64,000 bases of DNA from Paraburkholderia hospita (GCF_002902965.1 NZ_CP026106.1:310001-374000); one strand, 5' to 3'; shown: positions 25,055 through 34,489, counted from the stretch's first letter. Made by a program: numbers and translations. Notes: generated by a model not told the origin, from the letters alone.

Positions 25055-26464
25055 ATGATCGAACTCGAACTGGATCGTGACCGCCGTTTAGCGCCGACGC
25101 TCGTCGAGCAGGTGGTGCAAGGCTTCGCGCATGCAATCGACAGCCAGGCGCTGCGCGCCGGCGCGCTGTTGCCGTCGGTGCGGCAGCTTGCGCAATCGCA
25201 TTCGCTGAGCACGTTCACGGTGACGGAGGCGTACAACCGGCTCGTGTCGATGGGCCTCGTGACGGCACGGCGCGGCTCCGGCTATCGCGTCGCGCCGCGC
25301 GCGCGGGCCGCGCATGCGAATACCGTCGACTGGCAGCCGCCCAGCCTCACGGCGACCTGGCTGCTGTCCGACGTGTTCGCCGACCATTCCATGCCGATCA
25401 AGGCGGGCGGCGGCTGGCTGCCCAACGAGTGGATCAACGAAACGGGCATGCAGCACGCATTTCGCGCGATGAGCCGCGTGCCCGCCGCGCGTCTCGGCGA
25501 CTACGGGCATCCGTACGGCTTCGCGCCGCTGCGGGCGAAGATCGCCGAGCAGATGGACCGGCGCGGCCTGCCCGTCGAGGTGTCGAACGTGCTGCTGACG
25601 CAGGGCGCGACCCAGGCGCTCGACCTGATCGTGCGCACGCTGCTGCGCGCGGGCGATACCGTCGTCGTCGAAGATCCGGGCTACTGCAACCTGCTGCAAA
25701 TTCTGAAGCTCGCCGGGCTGAACGTGATCGGCGTGCCGCGCACCCCGGCGGGCATCGATACGGACGTGCTGGAGCAAATCGTCGACGCGCATCATCCGAA
25801 GGCGATCTTCGTCAACACGACCTTGCAGAATCCGACGGGAGCGACCTACGGCATGGCGTCCGCGTTCCGACTGCTGCAGATCGCCGAGCGCAATCGCATG
25901 TGGGTGATCGAGGACGACGTGAGCCGCGAGCTTGGCTCCCCCGGCGCGCCGATTTTCGCGGCAATGGAGGGCTTACGCCGCGTGCTGTACATCAGCGGCT
26001 TTTCGAAGACGGTGACGCCCGCGTTGCGGTGCGGCTATGTCGTCGCCGAGCGCGACGTGCTGCGCGAGCTGGCGCGCACGAAGATGGCAGTTGGGCTGAC
26101 GTCGTCGGAGGCGATCGAGCGGATCGTCGACAAGGTGTTGAACGAAGGGCGCTACGCGCGGCATGTCGAGCAGGTCAATGAGAGGCTGCGCGCGGCGCAC
26201 GCGATCGTCGAGGAACGGCTGGATGCGCTGGGGCTCGAAGCGTTTCACCGGCCGCGCGCGGGGCTGTTCCTGTTCGCCCGCTTGCCCGTGGAGCCGGAGC
26301 GCGCGGGCGAGATCGCGACGGCGGCACTATCCGACGGCATCTGGCTCGCGCCAGGTTCCTATTTCCGTCCCGACGATGCGCCGAGCGCGTGGTTCCGCTT
26401 CAACGTCCCGCATTCGACCGATGACGCGTTGTGGCGCTTCATCGAGCGAATCGGCCGGGGCTGA
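25055..26464 (+). CDS. MocR-type (GntR-aminotransferase fusion) regulator
   Basis: A 469-residue regulator with an N-terminal GntR winged helix (about residues 10-80: LVEQVVQGFAHAIDSQALRAG, LPSVRQLAQSHSLS, TVTEAYNRLVSMGLV) and a fold-I aminotransferase-like domain. The PLP Lys is in YISGFSKTVTPALRCGY. The frame opens with a GTG at 25010, but that codon lies inside the AACTGTGCTGG direct repeat; the ATG at 25055 gives the usual MocR N-terminus (MIELELDRD), so it is preferred. It probably activates the divergent aminotransferase gene in response to PLP or a PLP-amino acid adduct. Confidence 0.88.
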   Translation: MIELELDRDRRLAPTLVEQVVQGFAHAIDSQALRAGALLPSVRQLAQSHSLSTFTVTEAYNRLVSMGLVTARRGSGYRVAPRARAAHANTVDWQPPSLTATWLLSDVFADHSMPIKAGGGWLPNEWINETGMQHAFRAMSRVPAARLGDYGHPYGFAPLRAKIAEQMDRRGLPVEVSNVLLTQGATQALDLIVRTLLRAGDTVVVEDPGYCNLLQILKLAGLNVIGVPRTPAGIDTDVLEQIVDAHHPKAIFVNTTLQNPTGATYGMASAFRLLQIAERNRMWVIEDDVSRELGSPGAPIFAAMEGLRRVLYISGFSKTVTPALRCGYVVAERDVLRELARTKMAVGLTSSEAIERIVDKVLNEGRYARHVEQVNERLRAAHAIVEERLDALGLEAFHRPRAGLFLFARLPVEPERAGEIATAALSDGIWLAPGSYFRPDDAPSAWFRFNVPHSTDDALWRFIERIGRG

Positions 26465-26488
26465 GCACGGGAGGCGCGACAGGTAACG

Positions 26489-26680
26489 TCAGGGCCTGGC
26501 AAGCGAGTCGATCAGTTCGCCGATGTTTGCCGCGCCGACATTATCTTCCAGCAGCCCGATGAACACGCGGCTGTACAGCTGATCCCGCTGGACTTCGAGC
26601 AGATCCGCGCGGGCGTTCGCGATCGCTTCTGCCGCGCGGTGCGCCGAACTGACGATGCGTTGTGCAAGTTTCTTTTCCAT
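26489..26680 (-). CDS. Small hypothetical protein (63 aa)
   Basis: A 63-residue helical-looking protein, MEKKLAQRIVSSAHRAAEA at the start and EDNVGAANIGELIDSLARP at the end. The ATG at 26680 has no clear ribosome site; a longer frame to 26758 exists. Composition looks like protein rather than a shadow, but there is no recognised family. It converges with mocR. Confidence 0.4.
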   Translation of the reverse strand: MEKKLAQRIVSSAHRAAEAIANARADLLEVQRDQLYSRVFIGLLEDNVGAANIGELIDSLARP

Positions 26681-26806
26681 ACACTGCGCTAACGACAGCA
26701 AGCCGCAAAGCTTGAGCCGGTTTCCCTGTTTTAGAAGCATTCGTTGCGCCGCGACCAAACTGTGGGCCGAACGCGTTGTATGGCTCTGCCCCGAGTTGTC
26801 CGCGTA

Positions 26807-28327
26807 TCACGCGACGAGCGCATTTTTTGCCCTTGGCGCGCGGTTCGCGCGGCTGAGTTCCTTTGCGTCGTACATCACCCGGTCCGCGCTTTTCACCAGA
26901 TCCTCCGCGCGTTCGCCGGGTTGCAGCACCGCGATGCCGAGGCTCGCGCACACGCGGTACGCATTGCCGTGCACGCTGACGGGCACCTCCAGCGCCGCCG
27001 TGATCGCGGCGGCGACCTCGGGCGCCAGCGCCGCGTCGTCCTCGATCACGACCAGGAACTCGTCGCCGCCCAGCCGTCCGACCTGCGCTCGGCCCTGCGC
27101 AACATCCGTCAGGCGCCGCGCGATCTCAGCAAGAATCGTGTCGCCCAGATGGTGGCCAAACGTATCGTTGAGCTCCTTGAAGCGGTCCAGGTCGACGAAA
27201 ATCACGGCCACGCGGCCAGCGGCGTCCGGCGCGGCGACGGCTTCATCGAGCAGATCCATGATGCAGCCGCGATTGGACAGACCCGTCAGGCGGTCGGTAT
27301 GCGCGAGCCGGTGCAACTGCTCCCGGCCCTTCAGCAGTTTCAGGATCAGCGCGGCGATCCACGTGGACAGTCCGACCAGAATCGCCGAAATCACGCTTGC
27401 CATCGTCACGTAGACACGGCGCATCCGGTAGTAGTCGTCGAGCGTCTCGGCGACGGACAGGCCCGCCATCACCGTGAGCCCGTACCGCTTGACCTCGCGG
27501 CGCGCGATGATGCGCTCCACGCGGTCGATCGGGTCGGTGAACATTTCGTCGTTCGCACGCGGATCGACGTAGCCCGTCGGCAGCGACTCGCCCGTGCGGC
27601 TCGGCGCGTCGCCTGCGCGGCGCGACAGCATCGAGCCTCGGCCCGACAGCACCGCGATCATGCCGTGCTCGCCGAGCGCGGCGCTCGTGTAAAAGCCGTC
27701 GGTGAGCCAGGCGGGATTCTCCGACACGATCACGACGCCGCCGAAGCTGCCGTCCGGACGGTTGATGCGCCGCGTCGCCTGAATCGACCATTGCCGCGAG
27801 ATGCGGCCAATCAGCGGTTCACTGAGGAACAGCCCGACATCGGCTCGCTCGCGATGCACGCGAAAGTGCTTGCGGTCGCTGAGGTCGATCGCGCCGGAAA
27901 ACGGAATCGTCGACGCGATCACATGGCCGTCCGCGCCGGCTAATGTGACTTGCAGCGCCGTGTCGGCGGTGATGAGGCCGTAAGCCTGGTATTTCTTGAG
28001 GTCGAAGGTGTCGGGCGAGCTTTCGTAGCCGTATTTGACCAGCAGCGCAATCGTGTCGACGTCGTGAATCGTTTTCAGCGTGTGCGTGTCGAGCGCGCCC
28101 GCGACGGTGCCGGCCGCGACACGCGCGTCGTGCAGCACGGCTGTCTTTTCGACGCGCAGGCGCATCAGGATCGTGACCCACAAAACAGCGAGGATCAGCA
28201 CGGTCAGCGCGGGCAACAGAATGAACGCGCGATGCGGCGCGTTGCCGTGACCGCGGGGCCGCAAGCGCTTGATGGATGTGCGAAGTCTGCCTGTCAACGA
28301 CCTCATTACGGACGCGATGTTCTTCAC
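26807..28327 (-). CDS. Membrane diguanylate cyclase with periplasmic sensor (degenerate I-site)
   Basis: A 506-residue c-di-GMP synthase. Two membrane helices, about residues 32-52 and 335-360, enclose a ~280-residue periplasmic domain of the dCache/PDC type (GVVIVSENPAWLTDGFYTSA resembles PDC sensor segments). The cytoplasmic GGDEF domain starts with RLAHTDRLTGLSNRG and has the catalytic motif RLGGDEFLVV. The inhibitory I-site RxxD, expected five residues before the motif, reads QGRA, so product inhibition through that site is unlikely. A second cyclase gene lies on the same strand at lower coordinates of its upstream flank, 209 bases away. Confidence 0.88.
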   Translation of the reverse strand: MKNIASVMRSLTGRLRTSIKRLRPRGHGNAPHRAFILLPALTVLILAVLWVTILMRLRVEKTAVLHDARVAAGTVAGALDTHTLKTIHDVDTIALLVKYGYESSPDTFDLKKYQAYGLITADTALQVTLAGADGHVIASTIPFSGAIDLSDRKHFRVHRERADVGLFLSEPLIGRISRQWSIQATRRINRPDGSFGGVVIVSENPAWLTDGFYTSAALGEHGMIAVLSGRGSMLSRRAGDAPSRTGESLPTGYVDPRANDEMFTDPIDRVERIIARREVKRYGLTVMAGLSVAETLDDYYRMRRVYVTMASVISAILVGLSTWIAALILKLLKGREQLHRLAHTDRLTGLSNRGCIMDLLDEAVAAPDAAGRVAVIFVDLDRFKELNDTFGHHLGDTILAEIARRLTDVAQGRAQVGRLGGDEFLVVIEDDAALAPEVAAAITAALEVPVSVHGNAYRVCASLGIAVLQPGERAEDLVKSADRVMYDAKELSRANRAPRAKNALVA

Positions 28328-28536
28328 TGGCTGATGGTTGACGCGTGAGGCACTTCAACTCGACCGTTCATAGGAGACGGCGCGCATGCTGCCGCGCCTT
28401 GCTGAACCCTTATAACGGCAGCGCCGGACGGAAGTTGATTGTGTTTCTCAGATTCGATTGAAACAGCATGGACGTGCTGAACTGGCGGCGTTGATCGCTG
28501 GAATCGACTCGATGGAAGCGGTGCCTCGCGTCGAAA

Positions 28537-29625
28537 TCATGCGGGCGGAATGGGGCTGACGGCGAACGCGTAGCCATTCTTGCCGTGGCGTTTGACTTCG
28601 TACATCGCGCCGTCGGCGGCGGCGACGAGCAGCCGGTGATCGGCGACGCGATCGGGATAGGTCGCGATGCCGACGCTCGCGCGCACGAAGCCGAGGCCCA
28701 TTTGCGTGTCGGTTTCGCCGACACAGTTCATCAGCCGCGCGGCGATGCCCGCGAGTTCCGTGTCGTTGCCGAAGCCGGAGACGAGCGCCGCGAATTCGTC
28801 GCCGCCCATGCGCGCGACCATATCGCTGGGCCGCAGCGACTGGCGAAAGCGCTGCGCGAGCACGATTAGAAATTCGTCGCCGATGGCGTGACCCAGGGTG
28901 TCGTTGACCTGCTTGAAGCCGTCGAGGTCGACATACAGCACCGCGCATTTGCCGGGCGCGCGCTCGGCTGCGATGCGGTCGAGCCGCGCGAGCAGTTGCT
29001 GGCGGTTGGGCAGGCCCGTCATCGCGTCATGCTGGGCGGCGTGGCGGAACTGATGCGTGAGACCCGCGAGCCGCCGATGCCGCCGCGCAAACACGACGAG
29101 CGCCGCGAACAGCGCGCCCGTCACCACGACGGTCAGCACGGCGAGCACGCTCGCGACGCGCAGCGTGCGCCGGCGGACATCGTGACTGACGGCGTCGCGT
29201 CGCGCGTGCCAGTAGTCCGCCGTGGCCGCGAGCGACTGCTTCAGTTCGTCAAGACTTTTTGCTGTTGCATTGGCTTGCGGCAAGCGCGGCGCGGGAACGG
29301 GGCTCGATCCGATCAGCGCGTCGAGTTCGGTGACGCGTGCGCCCAGTTCGTCGAGCGCTTGCTGGTATGTCGCGTTAGCGCCATTCGAAGGCGCGTTGCG
29401 CTTCAGCAGGCTCGCGACGTTGAGCGCGCTGTCGGCCCGCCCGACGGCTTCCAGCACGAGCGTTGCGTATTGCTGCTGGAAGTGATCGGAGAATAGCGCC
29501 TTGACCTGCACGGCGACATAGAGCAGCCCGACCACGAGGCATGCGAGCGCGAGCGCGCCGACCACGATCGGCTGCGGGCGCCATCGCGGGCTGAGCGGGC
29601 GGATCGGCGTGACGGTTTGCTTCAC
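28537..29625 (-). CDS. Membrane diguanylate cyclase
   Basis: A 362-residue GGDEF protein. Membrane helices at about residues 19-45 and 155-180 enclose a ~110-residue extracytoplasmic helical segment that could be a small four-helix sensor. The GGDEF domain has HDAMTGLPNRQQLLARLDR, the catalytic RMGGDEFAALV, and an intact RPSD I-site for feedback inhibition. It lies 9 bases below a gene for a single-pass membrane protein on the same strand, so the two are probably cotranscribed. Confidence 0.88.
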   Translation of the reverse strand: MKQTVTPIRPLSPRWRPQPIVVGALALACLVVGLLYVAVQVKALFSDHFQQQYATLVLEAVGRADSALNVASLLKRNAPSNGANATYQQALDELGARVTELDALIGSSPVPAPRLPQANATAKSLDELKQSLAATADYWHARRDAVSHDVRRRTLRVASVLAVLTVVVTGALFAALVVFARRHRRLAGLTHQFRHAAQHDAMTGLPNRQQLLARLDRIAAERAPGKCAVLYVDLDGFKQVNDTLGHAIGDEFLIVLAQRFRQSLRPSDMVARMGGDEFAALVSGFGNDTELAGIAARLMNCVGETDTQMGLGFVRASVGIATYPDRVADHRLLVAAADGAMYEVKRHGKNGYAFAVSPIPPA

Positions 29626-29634
29626 GCCGGTGGG

Positions 29635-30282
29635 CTAGGGGTGCGAATACGGATCGGGGTTGTTGCCGGGCTCTCGGGTGCGGCGGTGGTAGCCGACCTT
29701 GCGGAACATCGCGGTCAGCCGCGACACGAACGTTTCCTTCGGTTTCGCCCGTTGCGCATGGCGCGCGGCGTTGCCCTGCTGCTTGCCACGGTCGGCGCGA
29801 GCGGCGGCGGAATTGTTTGGCCCGGGCGCGGTGCGCGCGGCTTGCGACGAGTCGTCCGGGTCCGCGTCTGCGTCCGTGTTGTCGTCGGCTGTCTGCGCTG
29901 CGGCGAGCGAGTCGGTGTTGGTGGGCGCGGGCTTTTGCGTCGGCGGTGCCGGTATCACGCGGCCCGACACTGAACTCGTCGGCACAGCTGCAGTTGCATG
30001 GCTCGGGATGCGCAGATCGCCGTTCGCGCTGGTTGCCGTTGTGGGCAGCGGGCGCCGGGCTGATTCGACGGCTTCGGCGTAGGCCACCTGGTCGCGGTTG
30101 AACCAGATCACATACGCAGCCGTGCCCATCACGCCGACGGCGAGACCCATCGCCGAGATCAGACAGATCTGCACCCAGCTGTAATGCCGTGCCTGCGGAT
30201 CGTCGCTATCCGGCAGAGGCGCGCTGTCGTACTGCTGCTGCCGGCCGCCGCGCTCGCGGTCCGGAGATTCCTGTGCGTCCAT
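29635..30282 (-). CDS. Hypothetical single-pass membrane protein
   Basis: A 215-residue protein. About 35 polar N-terminal residues lead into one membrane helix (about residues 38-60: CLISAMGLAVGVMGTAAYVI). A Pro/Thr/Ala-rich, low-complexity region follows, then a basic C-terminus (FVSRLTAMFRKVGYHRRTRE). It is probably anchored with the long tail outside or inside; topology is not certain. It precedes the diguanylate cyclase by 9 bases. No family recognised. Confidence 0.6.
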   Translation of the reverse strand: MDAQESPDRERGGRQQQYDSAPLPDSDDPQARHYSWVQICLISAMGLAVGVMGTAAYVIWFNRDQVAYAEAVESARRPLPTTATSANGDLRIPSHATAAVPTSSVSGRVIPAPPTQKPAPTNTDSLAAAQTADDNTDADADPDDSSQAARTAPGPNNSAAARADRGKQQGNAARHAQRAKPKETFVSRLTAMFRKVGYHRRTREPGNNPDPYSHP

Positions 30283-30592
30283 GTGTGCAACGCCTCCGAC
30301 CCTTGCGGTCTGCGTCTGTCAATGGCGGGACTGGCGCGTCGCGTACGCGCCGGTGAAATCTGCTCGGAGATAACCGTGGTCTTGGAGCAATTATCGAGCC
30401 CGTCAAATGCCGCAATCCGGCGATGATGCCGGCGAGGACAGCGTTGAGCCCGCTCGCGAGAACAGGGTTATGTGTTGGCTATTCTACTTTCAATTCGCGA
30501 GACGGGCCGTGGCGGAAAACGGACATTTGAAGCGCGCCGCGGCTGGCCAAAATGGCGTGCAAGGCGAGAAAAATTTCCAGACTGTCCGCGCG
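30283..30592. other. Intergenic region, no gene seen
   Basis: Between the end of the LysE-type gene and the start of the single-pass membrane protein gene, both on the minus strand. Small open frames on the plus strand are Arg/Cys rich and unsupported. The promoter of the membrane protein/cyclase pair is expected here, but no clear -35/-10 pair stood out. Confidence 0.5.
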
Positions 30593-31213
30593 TCACGCGA
30601 GCAGGCGCAACACGATGGGATAAAGCGTCGCGACGAGCATCAACGCCATCGCGATGTTGAACGTGCGCAGCCACACAGGGTTCGACAACGCGCGGCGCAT
30701 CGCAGTGCCGAACGCGGCCCACAGGCAGATGCACGGCAAGCCGATCACATAGAACAGCACGGCCATCAACAGCGCGTTGATGCCGAAGTCGGCGCTCAGA
30801 TGAATCGTCGTCGCGGCCGTGAGCACCATCATCCACGCCTTCGGATTGACCCACTGGAAGGCGATCGCTTCATGAAAGCGCATCGGGCGGCGCTCGCCCT
30901 TCTTGACCTGCATCTCGCCCGACGTGCCGATTTTCCACGCGAGGTACAGCAGATACACGACGCTCAGCACTTCGAGCACCGTGTACAGCACCTCGAAGCG
31001 GCGGAACGCTTCGCCAAGCCCGAATCCCACTGACAGCATCAGCAACGCGACGCCCGCGCTGATCCCGAGAATATGCGGCAGCGTGCGGCGAAAACCGAAA
31101 TTGACGCCGGATGCGAGCAGCATCGTATTGTTCGGTCCGGGCGTGATGGTCGTGACGAGCGCGAACAGGATGCCGGCGGGCAGGGCGCCGGCGCTCAGGA
31201 TGTCGAGGGTCAT
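30593..31213 (-). CDS. LysE-family amino-acid exporter
   Basis: A 206-residue inner-membrane protein with about six helices. The diagnostic TTITPGPNNTML motif is at residues 20-32 and NPKAWMMVLTA at about residue 123. RhtB/LysE proteins export amino acids or homoserine; the exact substrate is unknown. The start faces the SulP gene across a region holding several GTACCG/CGGTAC half-sites, suggesting tight regulation by a dedicated regulator that is not adjacent. Confidence 0.88.
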   Translation of the reverse strand: MTLDILSAGALPAGILFALVTTITPGPNNTMLLASGVNFGFRRTLPHILGISAGVALLMLSVGFGLGEAFRRFEVLYTVLEVLSVVYLLYLAWKIGTSGEMQVKKGERRPMRFHEAIAFQWVNPKAWMMVLTAATTIHLSADFGINALLMAVLFYVIGLPCICLWAAFGTAMRRALSNPVWLRTFNIAMALMLVATLYPIVLRLLA

Positions 31214-31250
31214 GGTCGGCTCCGCAAACTATTTCGAGATTGGCGACAGT

Positions 31251-31305
31251 GTACCGATCGGAGCCGGTACAGTACCGGTACAGATGTGTGAATGATTTCC
31301 GGTAC
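31251..31305. promoter_or_regulatory. Cluster of GTACCG half-sites between lysE-like and sulP-like genes
   Basis: GTACCG/CGGTAC half-sites occur at 31251-31256, around 31265-31280 (where GGTACAGTACCGGTACAG, 31266-31283, contains two overlapping palindromes and a direct repeat of GGTACAG), and at 31300-31305. They lie 38 to 92 bases upstream of the exporter start. The density suggests a binding site for a dimeric regulator such as a GntR/MocR protein. Confidence 0.5.
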
Positions 31306-31390
31306 GGAGCGCGGATATGCGCCGAGGCTCCTTGCCACAGCGCAAGCATTCAGGGCAGGATGCGTGGATAGCACTCCAACGTACTTGAGC

Positions 31391-33106
31391 ATGCATAACT
31401 CAAAAGAAAAATCTTCAGCATCCCTGAGCCTTCTGAAAGGCATCCTTCCGATCGGCCGGGCGAGCGCATGGCGCGACGTGTTCTCCGGCATCTCGCTCGC
31501 GTCGATGGACATACCGCAGGTGCTCGGCTACGCGCGCATCGCCGGCATGCCCGCCGTGACGGGGCTGTACACCGTATTTCTGCCGCTCGTGGCGTTCGCG
31601 TTCTTCGGCGCGTCGCGCCACCTCGTGGTCGCCGCCGACTCGGCCACGGCGACCATCTTCGCCAGCCGCGCGTCGACCATTGCGCCGATGGGCAGTGTCG
31701 AGTATGTCGCGCTGGCGGGCATGGTCGCATTGCTGACGGCGGCGCTCCTGTTGGTTGCCCGCATCTTCAGGCTCGGCTTTCTCGCCGATTTCCTCTCGCG
31801 TACCGTGCTGGTCGGCTTCCTGACGGGCGTGGGCATACAGGTATCGATTGCGATGCTGGGCGACATGTTCGGCATGACCGTGCCGTATCCTTCGTCGCGG
31901 AGTCTTGCGCAACTGGTTTATGTGATCGGGCATGTCGTGCATGCGCAACTGCCGACGCTCGCGCTCACCGTGCTGGTGGTGGGCGCGATTCTCGTCGGCA
32001 AGCGCTTCTTGCCGCGCGTGCCGATTCCCCTCTTCGCCGTGATAGGCAGCATCGCCGCGAGCAAGACCTACGATTTCGCCGGGCACGGCATTACCATCCT
32101 CGGCCCGATCAGCGGCGGTCTGCCGCCGTTCGCGTTTCCGGCTGTCACGTGGCAACAGTTTCTCGACCTCGTGCCCGTGGCGGCGTCGTGCTTCGTAATG
32201 ATCATTGCGCAAAGCGCTGCCGCGGCTCGCGTGTTCGCGCAGCAGTATCACGAAGAAGTGGACACCAACGCGGACATCCTCGGGCTGGCCGCGGCCAATG
32301 CAGCTGCCGCATTCAGCGGCACGTTCGTCGTCAACGGCAGTCCGACGCAGACAGCGATGGCCGAACGCGCCGGCACGCGCAGCCAGATCGGGCAATTGGC
32401 GTTCGCGGGTGTGGTCGTCGTCGTGCTGCTGTTTCTGAGCTCGTATCTGCAATACCTGCCGCATTGCGTGCTCGCCGGGATCGTGTTCACGATCGCGGTC
32501 GGTCTCGTCAACGTGCCGAGCCTCGCGGCGATCCGCGCCGAAAGCCCCGGCGAGTTCACGCTCGCGCTCATCACGGCGGCAGCCGTCGTGATGGTCGGCG
32601 TCGAGCATGGCATTCTGCTCGCCGTCGCGTTGTCGCTGCTGCGGCATGTGCGGCACAGCTATCGCCCGCATACGATGGTGATGGAACCGTCGCCCGCCAG
32701 CGGAAGATGGCAGCCCGTGCCCGCGAAGCCGGGCATCATGACCGCGCCGGGACTCATCGTGTACCGCTTCGGCTCCGATCTGTTCTTCGCCAACGATCAT
32801 GTCTTCACAGCGGAAGTGATCGAACTCGTCGATGCGGCATCAGGCGACCTCCATTCGCTGGTCATCGATGCCGGCGCGATCACCGCACTCGACTATTCGG
32901 CGGCCCTCACGCTGAGCGATCTGATTGCGGATCTGCAGGAGCGCAAGGTGGCTGTCATCTTCGGGCGAGTGAATCCTTATCTGCGCGCCGATATGGACCG
33001 GCATCGTATAACGCAGGTCGTCGGCGAGTCGAACGTATTCGACACGCTGCATGAAGCGCTCGCGCATGCGGGCATCAGCCCGCCGCACGAGGTGAACGCT
33101 TTATAG
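31391..33106 (+). CDS. SulP-family anion transporter with STAS domain
   Basis: A 571-residue inner-membrane transporter of the SLC26/SulP family for sulfate, bicarbonate or an organic acid. The N-terminal block AWRDVFSGISLASMDIPQVLGYARIAGMPAVTG is the SulP signature region; about 11-14 hydrophobic segments follow. A cytoplasmic STAS domain occupies residues from about 455 to the end (LIVYRFGSDLFFANDHVF, LVIDAGAITALDYSAALTL). The ATG at 31391 gives a normal SulP N-terminus; the frame opens 99 bases earlier in the operator region. The ribosome site is weak. Substrate not determinable. Confidence 0.9.
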   Translation: MHNSKEKSSASLSLLKGILPIGRASAWRDVFSGISLASMDIPQVLGYARIAGMPAVTGLYTVFLPLVAFAFFGASRHLVVAADSATATIFASRASTIAPMGSVEYVALAGMVALLTAALLLVARIFRLGFLADFLSRTVLVGFLTGVGIQVSIAMLGDMFGMTVPYPSSRSLAQLVYVIGHVVHAQLPTLALTVLVVGAILVGKRFLPRVPIPLFAVIGSIAASKTYDFAGHGITILGPISGGLPPFAFPAVTWQQFLDLVPVAASCFVMIIAQSAAAARVFAQQYHEEVDTNADILGLAAANAAAAFSGTFVVNGSPTQTAMAERAGTRSQIGQLAFAGVVVVVLLFLSSYLQYLPHCVLAGIVFTIAVGLVNVPSLAAIRAESPGEFTLALITAAAVVMVGVEHGILLAVALSLLRHVRHSYRPHTMVMEPSPASGRWQPVPAKPGIMTAPGLIVYRFGSDLFFANDHVFTAEVIELVDAASGDLHSLVIDAGAITALDYSAALTLSDLIADLQERKVAVIFGRVNPYLRADMDRHRITQVVGESNVFDTLHEALAHAGISPPHEVNAL

Positions 33107-33197
33107 GCTCGCGGTCATCCAGCAGATGGCGCATCGCAGCAGCCACGCTGCGACATTCGCACGGGCCTATCGCTTACCCTGGATCGTGCGTCGAACA

Positions 33198-33224
33198 GCA
33201 GCATGCGCCGTGCGCGCATGCTGC
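33198..33224 (+). terminator. Strong hairpin downstream of sulP-like gene
   Basis: GCAGCATGCGC and GCGCATGCTGC form a perfect 11-bp stem with a 5-base loop, 92 bases after the stop. No T-run follows. It may be a 3' stability element or factor-dependent stop. The rest of 33107-33401 has no supported gene. Confidence 0.45.
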
Positions 33225-33401
33225 GCCGCACTTCATTGCCCGACGGCGCATCGCATCGTCTTCACACTCGAAGACACCTTCCGATCCCATCGCACCCGCA
33301 CGCATCTGCAGCATAGGGCAAGTCCCTAAGCGCATTTAGCCCTGCATTACCACGGCGCACATTGCCCTCCTACACTCAGCATCAAACGGAGGAGGGACGA
33401 C

Positions 33402-33800
33402 ATGGCCAAGATGATCCACACGATGGTCCGCATTCAGGATCTCGACCGCTCGCTGAAGTTCTATCAGCGTGCGTTCGGGCTCGAGCCTTCGCATCGGCTC
33501 GATTTTCCGGATTTCTCGCTTGTCTATCTGCGCAACGACGAATCCGACAACGAGATCGAACTCACCTGGAACAAGGGACGCGAAGACGCGTACTCGCATG
33601 GCGACGGTTACGGGCACGTCGCGTTCGTCGTCGACGACGTGAAGCGGGAGCGCGAGCGTCTCCTTCAACTCGGCATGACGCCGAACGACGTGCGCGAATT
33701 CAAGAACGACGACGGCGCGTTGCTCGCGCGTTACTTCTTCATTCAGGACCCGGACGGCTACAAGATCGAAGTGCTCGAACGGCACGGACATTACCAATAG
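33402..33800 (+). CDS. gloA: Lactoylglutathione lyase (glyoxalase I)
   Basis: Isomerises the hemithioacetal of methylglyoxal and glutathione to S-lactoylglutathione. The 132-residue protein is a two-module VOC fold with all four metal ligands: H6, E53, H72 and E123. The MIHTMVRIQDLDRSLKFY start and FIQDPDGYKIEVLER end match the family. GGAGGAGGGA precedes the ATG. It is followed by the GMC dehydrogenase pair, 52 bases on, perhaps cotranscribed. Confidence 0.95.
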   Translation: MAKMIHTMVRIQDLDRSLKFYQRAFGLEPSHRLDFPDFSLVYLRNDESDNEIELTWNKGREDAYSHGDGYGHVAFVVDDVKRERERLLQLGMTPNDVREFKNDDGALLARYFFIQDPDGYKIEVLERHGHYQ

Positions 33801-33852
33801 AAAGCCGCGCATGACGCGGTACCCCCACAACACAACCATCAAGGAGACAGGC

Positions 33853-34473
33853 ATGAGTCACAGAGTGATTCCAATCGCCGCAACGTCTGCCACGGCTCAT
33901 GAGCCGGATGCACCGCATGCGCCGCGCTCGCTGGCGAGGCGCGAGTGGCTCAAGGGCACGGGTGTGCTGATCGGCACGCTCGCGTTCCCGTCGATCCTCG
34001 CGACGCTTGCGCCCAGCCGCGTATGGGCGCTCGAAATGCAGGCGCTCGATACGCATCAAGGCGCGGTGCTGCTCGCCTTCGTCAAGCAGCAATACCCGCA
34101 CAAGACGCTCGACGACGCGGTCTATGCGCTCGTCGTCAAGGACCTCGACGCGAAGGCGCAGAAAGACCCGGCCGTGCGTCAGCAACTCGCCGACGGCGTG
34201 AAGCAGCTCGACGCGCTCAACGGTTCGGACTGGACCAAACGCACGCCCGCCGAGCAGGCGCGCGATGTCGCCGCGATGCAGAAAACGCCGTTCTTCACGA
34301 CCGTGCGCACGACGGCCATCGTCTCGCTGTACAGCAACGACATGGCGTATGCGCACTTCGGCTACGGCGCGGCGCAAGGCGACGGCGGCTATCTGACCAA
34401 GGGCTTCAACGATCTGGCGTGGCTGCCGAATCCGCCCGCCGCCGCGAGCGGTCCGATTCCCACCGACAGCTGA
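33853..34473 (+). CDS. Tat-exported small subunit of a GMC dehydrogenase (sorbitol/gluconate DH gamma-like)
   Basis: A 206-residue protein with a twin-arginine signal: ARREWLKGTGVLIGTLAF near residues 32-50. The mature part is helical and resembles the gluconate 2-dehydrogenase subunit 3 / sorbitol dehydrogenase small subunit family (KTLDDAVYALVVKDLDAKA). These proteins accompany a flavin GMC subunit to the periplasm. The start at 33853 has GGAG 6 bases upstream; 14 extra upstream codons are not used. The GMC gene follows after 16 bases. Confidence 0.8.
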   Translation: MSHRVIPIAATSATAHEPDAPHAPRSLARREWLKGTGVLIGTLAFPSILATLAPSRVWALEMQALDTHQGAVLLAFVKQQYPHKTLDDAVYALVVKDLDAKAQKDPAVRQQLADGVKQLDALNGSDWTKRTPAEQARDVAAMQKTPFFTTVRTTAIVSLYSNDMAYAHFGYGAAQGDGGYLTKGFNDLAWLPNPPAAASGPIPTDS

Positions 34474-34489
34474 GCAACGGAGACCTGAC

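Noticed and set aside
33126..33329. 67-codon plus-strand frame after the sulP-like gene
   Set aside because: Arg/His/Cys-rich, spans the 33198-33224 hairpin, no ribosome site.
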